In this document: one piece after another, positions 49,824 through 58,495 of the stretch | Layout of the letters: every line of letters begins with the position of its first letter | How positions within the stretch are numbered: position 1 is the first letter of the stretch | Assembly: GCA_029775855.1 (NCBI GenBank) | Contig: JARVJZ010000005.1 | Location: forward strand, 62,001 to 126,000 | Direction of reading: 5' to 3' | From: Nitrososphaeria archaeon | GTDB taxonomy: Archaea; Thermoproteota; Nitrososphaeria; Nitrososphaerales; JAAOZN01 | DNA: 64,000 bases | Translations under genes and position numbers: made by a program | Notes under the pieces: model-generated | Seen by the model: only the letters and a program-made list of their open reading frames with translations | Told to the model about the DNA's origin: nothing | The model's database searches: none

Positions 49824-50758
49824 GTCTTTACCCCGCTGTTAGGTAAGGGTGTGGCGAAGGCTTCTGAGGATATGCTTGAGATCTCTTTAACAACATTATC
49901 TACCTTATCCTCTGAGCATAGTATAATCACGCTACCACCTCCGCCAGCTCCTGTCAGCTTCGCACCGTATGCTGAAGATGATAGAGCTGCTTCAACTATC
50001 CTATCGATTTCCTTTATCGAAATTCCAAGCCAGCTTAAAGTTGCGTGAAAGAAGTTGAGTATAGCCCCAGCCCTCTTAAGGTCGCTTAAACATAAGGCGT
50101 CGGCGCAGCAGTGCGACATTACAGTTGAAGACTCCACAAGACTGTTAAACAAAGACGGATTCTCCTCCCTCCAAACCTTAACCCGTTCAATTAAATCACT
50201 TGTCTTCCTCTCTATACCAGTGCAAGCTACTACAAAACTCACATTTTTGCTGAGGGTCAGAGTTTGTGGTTTAGCACCTTTTTTGAATAAGAGTAAACCG
50301 CCTCTGGCTGAAACTTGAACATCCACACCAGAGGGGCTCCTATGCACTAAACGTTCAGCAGACATCGCTAACTCTATAACTTCATCTAAAGACAATTTAT
50401 GCCCAAGGGCCAGCGCGGTAGCAGCTACTGTGGCGACTGCCGATGAGCTCGATGAACCTAATCCGGATCTAGGCGGTATGTTGCTTTGAATCGTTAGTTT
50501 AACTCCTCTTTTTTCGTTTAAATATTCTTTTGTGGAGGAGATTGCTGCTGCGAGTGGTTTAAGTTTTTCTGGAATCTTGTTAGTTGATAGGTCTGCTTGC
50601 ATCTCGAGGTTCTTGGAGTATATAGTGGTTGTAGGCGAGGTTTCGGCTATGGCTGTTGTGCCTCGATTTATGGCTGCTGCGAGGGCTGTTGCGCCGTAGA
50701 CTACAAAATGTTCTCCGCAGATTATTATCTTTCCTGGGGCGTAGGCGTATGCTTCCAA
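49805..50758 (-). CDS. mvk: Mevalonate kinase
   Basis: 317 residues, TTG start, GHMP kinase fold. APGKIIICGEHFVVYGATALAAAI at the N-terminus, IPPRSGLGSSSSSAVATVAA near 93 as the phosphate loop, and KLTGAGGGGSVIIL near 270. It phosphorylates mevalonate at C5. With ipk and fni downstream it forms a tight isoprenoid operon. Phosphomevalonate dehydratase/decarboxylase genes are not in the window. Confidence 0.95.
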   Translation of the reverse strand: MEAYAYAPGKIIICGEHFVVYGATALAAAINRGTTAIAETSPTTTIYSKNLEMQADLSTNKIPEKLKPLAAAISSTKEYLNEKRGVKLTIQSNIPPRSGLGSSSSSAVATVAATALALGHKLSLDEVIELAMSAERLVHRSPSGVDVQVSARGGLLLFKKGAKPQTLTLSKNVSFVVACTGIERKTSDLIERVKVWREENPSLFNSLVESSTVMSHCCADALCLSDLKRAGAILNFFHATLSWLGISIKEIDRIVEAALSSSAYGAKLTGAGGGGSVIILCSEDKVDNVVKEISSISSEAFATPLPNSGVKTWIQKS

Positions 50759-50764
50759 CGCTCA

Positions 50765-51598
50765 TCATTTACTAAACTTTACTGAGGCGTAGCCGACTAC
50801 CGAACTTTTGTCCCCTGTGATATCGCCGCTTGTAGCGTATTTGAGAAGCTCAGCTTTTCTTAGATTAAGTTCGTTCACAGCGGTTATCAACGCAGCTATA
50901 GGACCATACCCGCAAGCAGATACATCTAGGCGTTGCAGCACATTATAGAGCTTAGATACATCTAGAGTAAGTGCAGCTTTAATAAATTCATAATCTTTGG
51001 TTGAGGCTTGTTTATGGCTCTCATAGTGAGTTAGATCTGAAGACGCTATTATTATGCATCTCCTTCCCCTAACTATCTTCGCCAAAGCGTGTCCAACTTC
51101 CGTAGAAGTTTCTTTATCTTGGAAGAGCATAGATATAGGTAGGATCTTAAACTGTGAATTGAAGATGTATTGTAGGAAGGGGAGTTGAACCTCTATCGAA
51201 TGTTCACGCTTATGTGACTCAGCGTTGAAATCGACTATACCTGAAAACTTTACGAGAGTCTTAGCGTCCTCTGAACTAACTTCAAGAGCACCTAAAGGTG
51301 TACGCCAGATTCCTCCTGATACCGTGGCAACCCCACTACCGAGCCCCCAGTGATTAGGCCCCATGATTACAACGAGCTCAGGATTAGGCAAGGCTGAAGC
51401 ATAATAGTAGCCGTGTGCAGCGATTGGACCTGAATACATGTAGCCAGCGTGTGGAGAAATAAGTCCAATAACTTCTTCATCAGACCTTGGAGCTGGCGGT
51501 ATCTTCTGAGGCCCGAGTGGATGTAAGAAGCATTCTTCGATGCTCTCCTTGAGCTTAGTAGGGTCTGATTCGTAAAACTGCCCGGCTACGGCAGGCAT
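50765..51598 (-). CDS. Memo-family protein (AmmeMemoRadiSam system protein B)
   Basis: About 277 residues from the ATG at 51598 (MPAVAGQFYESDP). LISPHAGYMYSGPIAAHGYYY near residue 48, MGPNHWGLG near 80, IIASSDLTHYE near 185 and SACGYGPIAAL near 225 supply the His/Cys set of the Memo fold (LigB-like dioxygenase relatives). Its biochemical role in archaea is not settled. Archaeal Memo genes commonly sit beside mvk and uS2 as here, suggesting a link with isoprenoid synthesis or radical-SAM chemistry. Confidence 0.92.
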   Translation of the reverse strand: MPAVAGQFYESDPTKLKESIEECFLHPLGPQKIPPAPRSDEEVIGLISPHAGYMYSGPIAAHGYYYASALPNPELVVIMGPNHWGLGSGVATVSGGIWRTPLGALEVSSEDAKTLVKFSGIVDFNAESHKREHSIEVQLPFLQYIFNSQFKILPISMLFQDKETSTEVGHALAKIVRGRRCIIIASSDLTHYESHKQASTKDYEFIKAALTLDVSKLYNVLQRLDVSACGYGPIAALITAVNELNLRKAELLKYATSGDITGDKSSVVGYASVKFSK

Positions 51599-51650
51599 TC
51601 TAACCTCCAAAGAGCATCGGATTAGAGTAGTAGGTGCTGGCTTTAAAACA

Positions 51651-52331
51651 TTAGGGCTTAGATGTTCCTTCTGCTGCTTCCTCTATGATTTTGGTTTCAA
51701 AGTCCTCTATAGTGTATTTCATAGGCTGGTCTGCGGTTAATCTGCCTGTCCGTATAAGTACTGCTCTGGCTAGTAGCCAAAAGACTGCCGCCAAAGCCTT
51801 TCTGCCACGGTTATTTGCTGGTATTACTAAATCGACTTTAGAGGTTACATTGTCTGTGTCGCAGACCGCAATAACAGGCACACCCATCTTGGATGCTTCA
51901 TCAACTGCTTGTGCGTCTATCGCTGGGTCACTTACTATAAGGAGCTCTGCATCTATATGGTAAGGGTAGAGCGGGTTTGTAAACGTACCAGGCATAAAGC
52001 GTCCGGTTACAGGGATTGCTCCAGTTAGTTCGCAGAACTTTTCTACTGGGGTTTTACCGTATTCTCTGGCTGAATATACTACGACTTTGCTTATGTCTGC
52101 TCTTGATATGAAGCGAGCTGCTGTCTCGATCCTCTCTAAAGTTTTGCCTAAGTCTATGTAGTGTAGGCCGTCGGGGGTTGTTCTGCTTATAAAATGCGCC
52201 ATGGCTTTAGTCTTTACCATTGTGCCTACGCGTATACCTGTTGCGAAGAGTGTCTTCTCTGTTATTGCGGTTCCAGCTTTTGCTAGCTGATCTACACCTT
52301 CCGATTCATCATTTAGGTCTTTTTTGGACAT
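51651..52331 (-). CDS. rps2: Small ribosomal subunit protein uS2
   Basis: 226 residues, ATG start. GIRVGTMVKTKAMAHFISRTTPDGLHYIDLGKTLERI near residue 30, RFMPGTFTNPLYPYHIDAELLIVSDPAIDAQAVDEA near 115 and CDTDNVTSKVDLVIPANNRG near 155 are archaeal uS2. It is 40 bases before the Memo gene; the uS2-Memo-mvk order is widespread in archaea. Confidence 0.96.
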   Translation of the reverse strand: MSKKDLNDESEGVDQLAKAGTAITEKTLFATGIRVGTMVKTKAMAHFISRTTPDGLHYIDLGKTLERIETAARFISRADISKVVVYSAREYGKTPVEKFCELTGAIPVTGRFMPGTFTNPLYPYHIDAELLIVSDPAIDAQAVDEASKMGVPVIAVCDTDNVTSKVDLVIPANNRGRKALAAVFWLLARAVLIRTGRLTADQPMKYTIEDFETKIIEEAAEGTSKP

Positions 52332-52422
52332 CTTGCTTATTTCACGCTTACCGCATATTAGGCTTCCTACAGCTTCTTTATAAGGGTATGCTGGGAGCTC
52401 GATAAGGTTTTAATTGGGTGGA

Positions 52423-52827
52423 ATGAGGTTCTCTGCTGGGTTGGAGTATTCTTATGCTGATGATGTTAAGAAGATGGCTGAATCCATAGTGAATGCGCTC
52501 AGTTTAGGATACATCGATCTTTCGAGGCTTGGTTTCGTTAGGAGCAGAGGCAGTAGATCTAGGCAAGCTGTTGCGAGGATACATGCAGTAGGTAGGGCTT
52601 GGGAGGCTGCTTTCAATATTAGACCGATGTATCTTATAGAGGTTATATCTGAAAGGTTTGATAGGCTCTCCCAGCAAGAGAAGGAGAAGGTTATTATACA
52701 CGAGTTGCTACATATACCGAAAGGTTTCAGTGGAGGGTTTGTACCTCACGGCAGAGGTGTGAATCGAAGAAGAGTTGATGAGATGTATGCTAAATACATA
52801 GAGAAGAGCATTCTATTCAGATGTTAA
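52423..52827 (+). CDS. Small putative zinc metallopeptidase (COG4900-like)
   Basis: About 134 residues from the ATG at 52423. The zinc motif is KVIIHELLHIPKGFSGGFVPHG: HELLH plus a third His 13 residues later. IHAVGRAWEAAFNIRPMYLIEVI precedes it. This pattern occurs in small archaeal and phage metallopeptidases with unknown targets. It converges on the dodecin gene with a four-base overlap. Catalytic ability is likely from the complete motif; the substrate is unknown. Confidence 0.8.
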   Translation: MRFSAGLEYSYADDVKKMAESIVNALSLGYIDLSRLGFVRSRGSRSRQAVARIHAVGRAWEAAFNIRPMYLIEVISERFDRLSQQEKEKVIIHELLHIPKGFSGGFVPHGRGVNRRRVDEMYAKYIEKSILFRC

Positions 52828-53021
52828 GATACTTTATATCCTATCTTAACAGTAACTTGGAACTCCTTTACTTCCCCTTCCTTTATGCTGCCTCTAATCT
52901 CAGATACTGAGAACCATGAGATCTGCTTACTTTCTTTATAGGCTTCCTTCACAGCCTTCTTTATGGCGTCATCCAACCCTTCTTGGGATACACCTACTAC
53001 TTCAATATATTTGTAGACCAA
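52824..53021 (-). CDS. Dodecin-family flavin-binding protein
   Basis: 65 residues, GTG or ATG-type start at 53021. VYKYIEVVGVSQEGLDDAIKKAVKEA, ISWFSVSEIRGSIKEGEV and EFQVTVKIGYKV match the dodecin beta-alpha-beta-beta fold, including the Trp that stacks on flavin. Dodecins form 12-mers that store riboflavin, FMN or CoA. It is divergent from the ferritin-like gene, with about 105 bases between. Confidence 0.9.
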   Translation of the reverse strand: MVYKYIEVVGVSQEGLDDAIKKAVKEAYKESKQISWFSVSEIRGSIKEGEVKEFQVTVKIGYKVS

Positions 53022-53081
53022 TAACCATCAGAATAGAGGTAAACAGTTCTTGAATATCAGTTTTGCGCTTCGGTTAGATAA

Positions 53082-53097
53082 CTAAATTTTTATACTA
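53082..53097 (+). promoter_or_regulatory. TATA-like box before the ferritin-like gene
   Basis: AAATTTTTATACTATA lies about 35 bases before the ATG at 53128. This is a plausible archaeal TATA element for the ferritin-like gene. Confidence 0.4.
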
Positions 53098-53127
53098 TAG
53101 GTGTCAAATTTGATTGCGTGGTGCTGA

Positions 53128-53607
53128 ATGGGCAAGAAAGGAAGGGAAGTAGTTGAGGGTGATGTCAACTTACTTATCAAGGAGCTTCAGAAGGCTCACG
53201 CCGATGAATGGATAGCATTCTACTACTACACTTTAGCATCTGAAGTAGCTGAAGGTAGAACCTCACCTATGATCATAGATGCCTTAAAAGACCTTGCTAA
53301 AGATGAACTTGAACACGCAAGCGAGCTAGCGGAGAGGATAATTGAACTCGGCTCAGAGCCGACTACAGATTTCGCCCAACTCACAAAGGTAGCAAACTAC
53401 CCTGAGGTTAAGCTGCCTAAAGACCCCAAGGATCTTGATGGCATAGTTAATGCAGTCATCGAAGCTGAAAGAGGGGCTATAGATGTATACAACAATTTGC
53501 TAAAGAAGCTGATGAAGGATTGGAAAGACCCAGTGACCTTCCACATAATACGGCATATAATGCAGGAAGAGGTGGCTCACGAAGAGAGGATGGAGGACAT
53601 CCTCTAG
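53128..53607 (+). CDS. Ferritin-like di-iron protein (bacterioferritin/Dps-like)
   Basis: 159 residues, ATG start, four-helix bundle. The di-iron ligands are complete: Glu in HADEWIAFYYYTL, DELEHASEL (ExxH), Glu in EAERGAIDVY and EEVAHEERM (ExxH). It should store iron or detoxify peroxide in the cytoplasm. The sequence is closer to bacterioferritin/DPSL proteins than to rubrerythrin, as no rubredoxin part is present. An FTR1 iron permease lies 5 kb away. Confidence 0.85.
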   Translation: MGKKGREVVEGDVNLLIKELQKAHADEWIAFYYYTLASEVAEGRTSPMIIDALKDLAKDELEHASELAERIIELGSEPTTDFAQLTKVANYPEVKLPKDPKDLDGIVNAVIEAERGAIDVYNNLLKKLMKDWKDPVTFHIIRHIMQEEVAHEERMEDIL

Positions 53608-53630
53608 CCACCGCTCTTATTTTTACCTCG

Positions 53631-55640
53631 CTATGACAATAATCTTCTTAACTCATCCCTACTTGTAGTCGGCGGATAGCAACTCTGTTTAACACACACA
53701 TAGGCTGTAGGCAAACCGTTTAAGGGCACCTTACCTTTAACAATTGGAATAACAGTTGAGTGCTCTGACCCATCTAGAGTTTGGGCTAAGACTTTGTTCG
53801 GTAGAGGTCTTCGATGTACCTCTTCAATCAAATGTTTGGCTTGCTTAGGGTCTCCTACTATAACCACTTCAAGTTGTGAATTCTTGTATTCTGCTGCTGT
53901 TATTAGTGTTGTATGCTGCTCTGGTAGTTCAGCGACAGCACCCCACATAGCTTTTATAGCTTTTTCTGATACTGAGTAGAATCTGCTGTTTTGGTTTAAT
54001 GCAGCTAATCTGAGCAAGTTTAGGGTTAAGGTTGCGGCTGGAGATGGGGTAGCGCCGTCTTGAGCATCCTTAAGTCTTAATATGGTGTTTCCTTCTACTG
54101 TATTGTAGAAGCCACCCTCACCTTTGTCTTCGAATAGTTCAATCGCTTTCTCTGCAAGCCTATAAGCCCATTCTATCCACTCTATGCTAAAGTCTGATTC
54201 GTATAGGTCTATTAGAGCTTTGATCAAGTAGGCGTAATCTTCAAGTAGACCTTTTACTCGAGCTTCACCTTCACACCAACTGTGATAAAGTATGTCTCCT
54301 TCGGTTAAATGCTGCTTTATGAAGAGGATGGTCTTTCCCGCCACTTGAAGGTAAGTGTCGTCGCCGAAGGCTTGGTAGGCTGTTGAGAAGGCTGAAGCTG
54401 CTAGAGCGTTCCAAGATGTCAGTATCTTTTTATCTATGCTAGGTTTTGTGCGCCTTCCTCGCTCCTCTAGTAAGGTTTTGTGCGCCTTCAAGAGTCCCTC
54501 TTCAACCTTGGTTTCATCAATCCCTAATTCTGAAGCAACTTGCTTAACATCCTTAGATACATAAAGTATGTTTCTCCCTTCAAAGTTTCCCTCTTCTGAT
54601 ACGCCATAGGCTAAGTTAAAGGCCTCTGAGCCTACTAATCGGTCTAACTCATCTTTCGACCAAGTGTAGAATTCACCCTCCACTCCGCCGCTTTCTGCGT
54701 CTTGGGCTGAGTAGAATCCACCTTCAGGCGCAGCCATCTCATTAAGCATCCATTGCAAAGTCTTCTCAGCAACCCGCCTATAAAGTGGTTCTCCAGTAAT
54801 CCTCCAAGCGTCGATGTAAATAGATGCTAATAGAGCGTTGTCGTAGAGCATCTTTTCAAAGTGCGGTATAAGCCAATACCGATCTGTTGAATATCTGTGA
54901 AAGCCGCCGCCAAGTTGGTCAAAGACACCCCCTTTAGCCATATGTGTTAAGCTCTTGTTGAGCATCTTAAGCGCTAAGCTGCTCTTCGATTTAACATAAT
55001 ACATTATTAGAAAGGATAAGTAAGGTGCATTCGGAAACTTCGGCGCCTCGCCGAAGCCTCCATAAAGTTGGTCAAACATCCTACTCAGGTTAAGGAAAGC
55101 CTCATGACTGACCTCTTGAGTAGGCACACCAAATGAAGATTTAGATGACTGGCGGAGATATTCTAGCAAGTTTGACGAAGCCTCAACTATCCTTGCTCTA
55201 TCATTCATCCAAAAATGCGCTATTGTCAAGAGTATCCGTTTAAAGCTTGGAAAACCGAACTTATCCTCTGGCGGGAAGTATGTGCCACCATAAAATGGTT
55301 TTAATTCAGGTGTAAGAAAGACTGTAAGCGGCCAACCTCCTTGCCCAGTTAAGCTGACCACAGCCTTCATGTAAAGTTGATCTACATCAGGTCTCTCCTC
55401 TCTGTCAACTTTAATGGCAACAAAATACTTGTTGATTATAGAGGCGGTTTCTTCATCCATAAAGCTTTCTCGATTCATAACATGGCACCAGTGGCAAGTA
55501 GAGTATCCTATGCTCAGTAGTATCGGTTTATCCTCAGCAACGGCTTTAGCGAAAGCTTCATCACACCAAGGATACCAGTCAACTGGGTTAGAGGCGTGCT
55601 GTTGCAGATACGGGCTCTTTTCTCTAGCTAATCTATTCAA
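53631..55640 (-). CDS. DUF255 thioredoxin-domain protein (YyaL/SPATA20 family)
   Basis: 669 residues, TTG start. An N-terminal thioredoxin-like domain begins [20 protein letters not shown] and has [14 protein letters not shown] near residue 48. The rest is an alpha/alpha toroid glycosidase-like domain: [27 protein letters not shown] near 245, [21 protein letters not shown] near 310. The family is conserved from archaea to animals, with no agreed biochemical activity. Confidence 0.92.
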   Translation of the reverse strand: MNRLAREKSPYLQQHASNPVDWYPWCDEAFAKAVAEDKPILLSIGYSTCHWCHVMNRESFMDEETASIINKYFVAIKVDREERPDVDQLYMKAVVSLTGQGGWPLTVFLTPELKPFYGGTYFPPEDKFGFPSFKRILLTIAHFWMNDRARIVEASSNLLEYLRQSSKSSFGVPTQEVSHEAFLNLSRMFDQLYGGFGEAPKFPNAPYLSFLIMYYVKSKSSLALKMLNKSLTHMAKGGVFDQLGGGFHRYSTDRYWLIPHFEKMLYDNALLASIYIDAWRITGEPLYRRVAEKTLQWMLNEMAAPEGGFYSAQDAESGGVEGEFYTWSKDELDRLVGSEAFNLAYGVSEEGNFEGRNILYVSKDVKQVASELGIDETKVEEGLLKAHKTLLEERGRRTKPSIDKKILTSWNALAASAFSTAYQAFGDDTYLQVAGKTILFIKQHLTEGDILYHSWCEGEARVKGLLEDYAYLIKALIDLYESDFSIEWIEWAYRLAEKAIELFEDKGEGGFYNTVEGNTILRLKDAQDGATPSPAATLTLNLLRLAALNQNSRFYSVSEKAIKAMWGAVAELPEQHTTLITAAEYKNSQLEVVIVGDPKQAKHLIEEVHRRPLPNKVLAQTLDGSEHSTVIPIVKGKVPLNGLPTAYVCVKQSCYPPTTSRDELRRLLS

Positions 55641-55682
55641 CTCGACTATATATTAATACATAAACCTACTTGATTAACATTC

Positions 55683-57644
55683 CTAATCATTATCCTTCCT
55701 ATATTCAGATAACAAATTGAGGAGTTTTGCGATGTCTTTATCATTCGTGAACTGCTCGATGCTGAACTTCGCCCTCTTCCTCCAGTTTCCCGCTTCAACA
55801 CCTGTACCCGGTATATTATGTGCTTCTTCTTCTAGCCAAAGATCTTCTAGGTTGACTAGCAGTATCTTTGCTTTGCTTAGTGCTAGCAATTTTAGCGCCG
55901 CTTCTAGTAGGTCTTTTTCGCTTTGGCTTTTTTTGAGTAGTTTTGCGGTCTTTAGATGCTGCCTTAGTTCCTCTATTTGATGCGTTCGCTGTGTTATTTC
56001 ATTTTCTGCTTGCTCTTTGTCTATTAGACCCATTTTAAATCTTAATTTGATGTCTCTTCCTTCTAGGTAAGCTTTGAATGGTGGCATGTCGTGTGTGTTA
56101 AGAGCGGTTAAAGTGTTTGTTGACACATTCTGTAGCGCTGCTAATGGTTTAATTTGTAGGATGAAGCAGCCAATTAACCCATGCCTTTGGATTGCATTAT
56201 TTATGTAGTTTGGTACCGTCCCTAGGTTCTCACCTATTACTGCGCACCTATGCCTATGTGATTCTAAACTGATTATAGCGTAAAACTCTTCAGCGTTATA
56301 TTCCACATAGACACCTTCGTCGCCACCAGCTCCCTTAGGTATCCAATAGAGCCTATGGAGAGCCATCACATGATCTAACCTCAAGATTTGTGCGAAGCGC
56401 ATATGGTGCTGTATGCATTGAATGAAGTAGTCGTATCCTTCTTCCCTTATCTTCTCTGGATGGATCGGATTAATACCCCAGTTCTGCCCCTTTGGAAAGA
56501 AAGAGTCTGGTGGAGCACCTACATAAACATCTTTAACGAATATGTTGCTCCAACGCCAAGCGTCATATCCATCTGGGCTGCAACCTAGAGGTAAGTCAAG
56601 ATATAGTTTTACTCCATGTTTTTTAGTTTGAGAGGCTAGGTGTTTTAACTGCAGTTGGGCTAGGGTCTGTAGGTAAAGGTGTTGTTTGAATCTAGCCTCA
56701 TATTCCTTATTAGATGATGCTTGCTTCGATGCCCTAAACCTCGCGTATTCTTCCAACTCTGGGTGTTCTTTGATATACCTCTTTATGGTGTGGTCTCCGT
56801 TTTCGATGGCTTCCTCAGCAAGATTAGCTGCAACCAGCTCTTTTATTTTGATTATATTCTCGTAATCAACCTTCTTGGATGCATTCACTTCCTTTATCCT
56901 CTGCTTTAAGGTATGACTTAACTTTCTTAGGTTAGAAGGTGTGTTAAGGTCTACATAGAATTCGCTCCAAAACACCTTGCTGAATGGTGTGTATGGGCTT
57001 GGGTCAAAAGTATGGTTTGGGTTTAAAGGGAGTAGGGGGGTTGTGCCAACGAAACCAGCTCCAAATTTAGAAACCCATCTGCTAAGTGTTAGAAGGTCGT
57101 TGTATGTTCCAGCACCCCAGCTTCTTTTTGAATAGAGTGCATAGAGTGGTATGTATACTCCCCAAATCTTACTTTTAAGCTGATATGCTTTAGAAGGCGC
57201 TGAGATGATAAGAGCCTTACTCAACAACCCCTCTACCGCTATCTCAAACCTGTGGTAGCCGAAGGGTATCCTAAAAGGTAGATTTAGCGTTCTATTCTCT
57301 TTTAACTCAGCGAACCACGACTTAACCCTTCTTTCACCCTCTAGGAGAAGCCGACACTCAACTCTTTTGCAGCTATCCACATTTGATTTGACGGGTAAGG
57401 AGCGGGCGCCATCAAACAACACTACAACAGGTTCGATGAGCCTCGATTCAAGTTGAGCAAGCCTATATCTATAGGCGTTCTCCAAATCAGAAAGAGTATC
57501 TAATCTTGCACCAAGCGCTTTCAACACCTTCAGCAACGAAGCCAAAGGAGGTCTCCTAAGCCTACCAAACACATCTCGATACCGTATTTGAACACCATAC
57601 GCTCTACATAAATCGGTTAAGGTGGGCTTTCTTTGACGGTGCAA
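55683..57644 (-). CDS. malQ: 4-alpha-glucanotransferase MalQ (GH77)
   Basis: 653 residues, TTG start. GH77 catalytic text: LYLDLPLGCSPDGYDAWRW near 350, nucleophile Asp in ILRLDHVMALHRLYWIP near 425, acid Glu in VIGENLGTVP near 480, and ALNTHDMPPF near 525. The N-terminal 150 residues (DLCRAYGVQIRYRDVFGR) are the extra beta domain of the bacterial long MalQ type. It transfers maltodextrin segments in glycogen or maltose turnover. No other glycogen gene is nearby. Confidence 0.92.
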   Translation of the reverse strand: MHRQRKPTLTDLCRAYGVQIRYRDVFGRLRRPPLASLLKVLKALGARLDTLSDLENAYRYRLAQLESRLIEPVVVLFDGARSLPVKSNVDSCKRVECRLLLEGERRVKSWFAELKENRTLNLPFRIPFGYHRFEIAVEGLLSKALIISAPSKAYQLKSKIWGVYIPLYALYSKRSWGAGTYNDLLTLSRWVSKFGAGFVGTTPLLPLNPNHTFDPSPYTPFSKVFWSEFYVDLNTPSNLRKLSHTLKQRIKEVNASKKVDYENIIKIKELVAANLAEEAIENGDHTIKRYIKEHPELEEYARFRASKQASSNKEYEARFKQHLYLQTLAQLQLKHLASQTKKHGVKLYLDLPLGCSPDGYDAWRWSNIFVKDVYVGAPPDSFFPKGQNWGINPIHPEKIREEGYDYFIQCIQHHMRFAQILRLDHVMALHRLYWIPKGAGGDEGVYVEYNAEEFYAIISLESHRHRCAVIGENLGTVPNYINNAIQRHGLIGCFILQIKPLAALQNVSTNTLTALNTHDMPPFKAYLEGRDIKLRFKMGLIDKEQAENEITQRTHQIEELRQHLKTAKLLKKSQSEKDLLEAALKLLALSKAKILLVNLEDLWLEEEAHNIPGTGVEAGNWRKRAKFSIEQFTNDKDIAKLLNLLSEYRKDND

Positions 57645-57680
57645 GATAGAATCTGTTTACTATTCAAGCTCTTTTTAGTC

Positions 57681-58418
57681 TTATCCCTCCTCGGCTCCTA
57701 CATGTTCACCTAAAGCTATCTTCAAGATCTTTGTATGCTTCTTTTCATCTATGTCGATAGAGGTTAAGAGTGCTTTCACCGTTGGACTAGTTTCCTTCAA
57801 AAAGTCTAGTCTGCTATCAATAGCCTCATCCTCCATCTCTAAAACAGCCCTTAATGTTTGAAGCTCTGCGTCAGTAAAATATGGTTCATTTAATTTATCA
57901 AGCCTAGCGAAAATATGTGAAACTATGTCAGCATGCCTTAGGCTGTCTGCTGCTATCTGTCTGAATAGAAGTTCAATTAACTCATCTCTAATGTTGTCAG
58001 TAGCCTTAAGACAACGCTGCGCTGTTTTAATCTCTAACAACCTTCTAGCGTTAAGTAGAGCTGCTAATTCGCCAATCTCACCTTCAGCCTTAGGCTGCAT
58101 CTTTGAACCTTTTTTAAGCGAAATTATCTGTTTTGCAGCATCAAGTAGATTGAGTTCAACAGCATCCGCATCTAAACCTCCAGCAACCTTCTGCGTAAGC
58201 TCCTCAACAACCAACTGAGCCTCACCATCAAGTAACTCACGAAGCCTAACACCACGGCTACCCTTCATATACTGCGATACAGCAGCAGGCGTCACACAAA
58301 GCACGGTAGCCGCATCCTTCTTAGAAAAGCCGTATCTTGAGATAAGTAGAGCTGCAACAGACGCTCTTAAAGGTGGAATGATATCCTCACTTCTAACTCT
58401 CTTAAGTTTTTTATCCAT
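57681..58418 (-). CDS. HTH regulator fused to a ferritin-like helical domain (candidate iron regulator)
   Basis: 245 residues, ATG start. Residues about 15-60 form an XRE-like helix-turn-helix (LLISRYGFSKKDAATVLCVTPAAVSQYMKG). Residues about 115-240 are a four-helix ferritin-like domain with candidate metal residues in LEIKTAQRC, ADSLRHADI, LEMEDEAID and DEKKHTKIL. The first ExxH-type site is imperfect (Ser at the usual Glu), so metal binding is not certain. It is divergent from the FTR1 permease gene across 77 bases holding palindromic repeats. Direct iron sensing is inferred from fusion and context. Confidence 0.75.
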   Translation of the reverse strand: MDKKLKRVRSEDIIPPLRASVAALLISRYGFSKKDAATVLCVTPAAVSQYMKGSRGVRLRELLDGEAQLVVEELTQKVAGGLDADAVELNLLDAAKQIISLKKGSKMQPKAEGEIGELAALLNARRLLEIKTAQRCLKATDNIRDELIELLFRQIAADSLRHADIVSHIFARLDKLNEPYFTDAELQTLRAVLEMEDEAIDSRLDFLKETSPTVKALLTSIDIDEKKHTKILKIALGEHVGAEEG

Positions 58419-58432
58419 TTGTTATTCACACT

Positions 58433-58470
58433 GTTAACCAGTTAAATTAACGCCGTAAGGATTATTTAAC
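58433..58470. promoter_or_regulatory. Palindromic GTTAA/TTAAC cluster between the HTH-ferritin and FTR1 genes
   Basis: GTTAAC (58433-58438), the 11-base palindrome GTTAAATTAAC (58441-58451) and TTTAAC (58465-58470) lie in the divergent promoter region. The 11-base palindrome is placed where the regulator's own TATA box would be, and TTATTTAAC where that of FTR1 would be. Binding there could shut both genes. It is a good operator candidate; A/T richness makes chance occurrence possible. Confidence 0.5.
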
Positions 58471-58495
58471 TCTATTTCCACTATATTTACTATAG

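Noticed and set aside
57681-58418. Ordinary rubrerythrin or ferritin enzyme
   Set aside because: The N-terminal helix-turn-helix and the degenerate first metal site argue for a regulatory rather than storage role.
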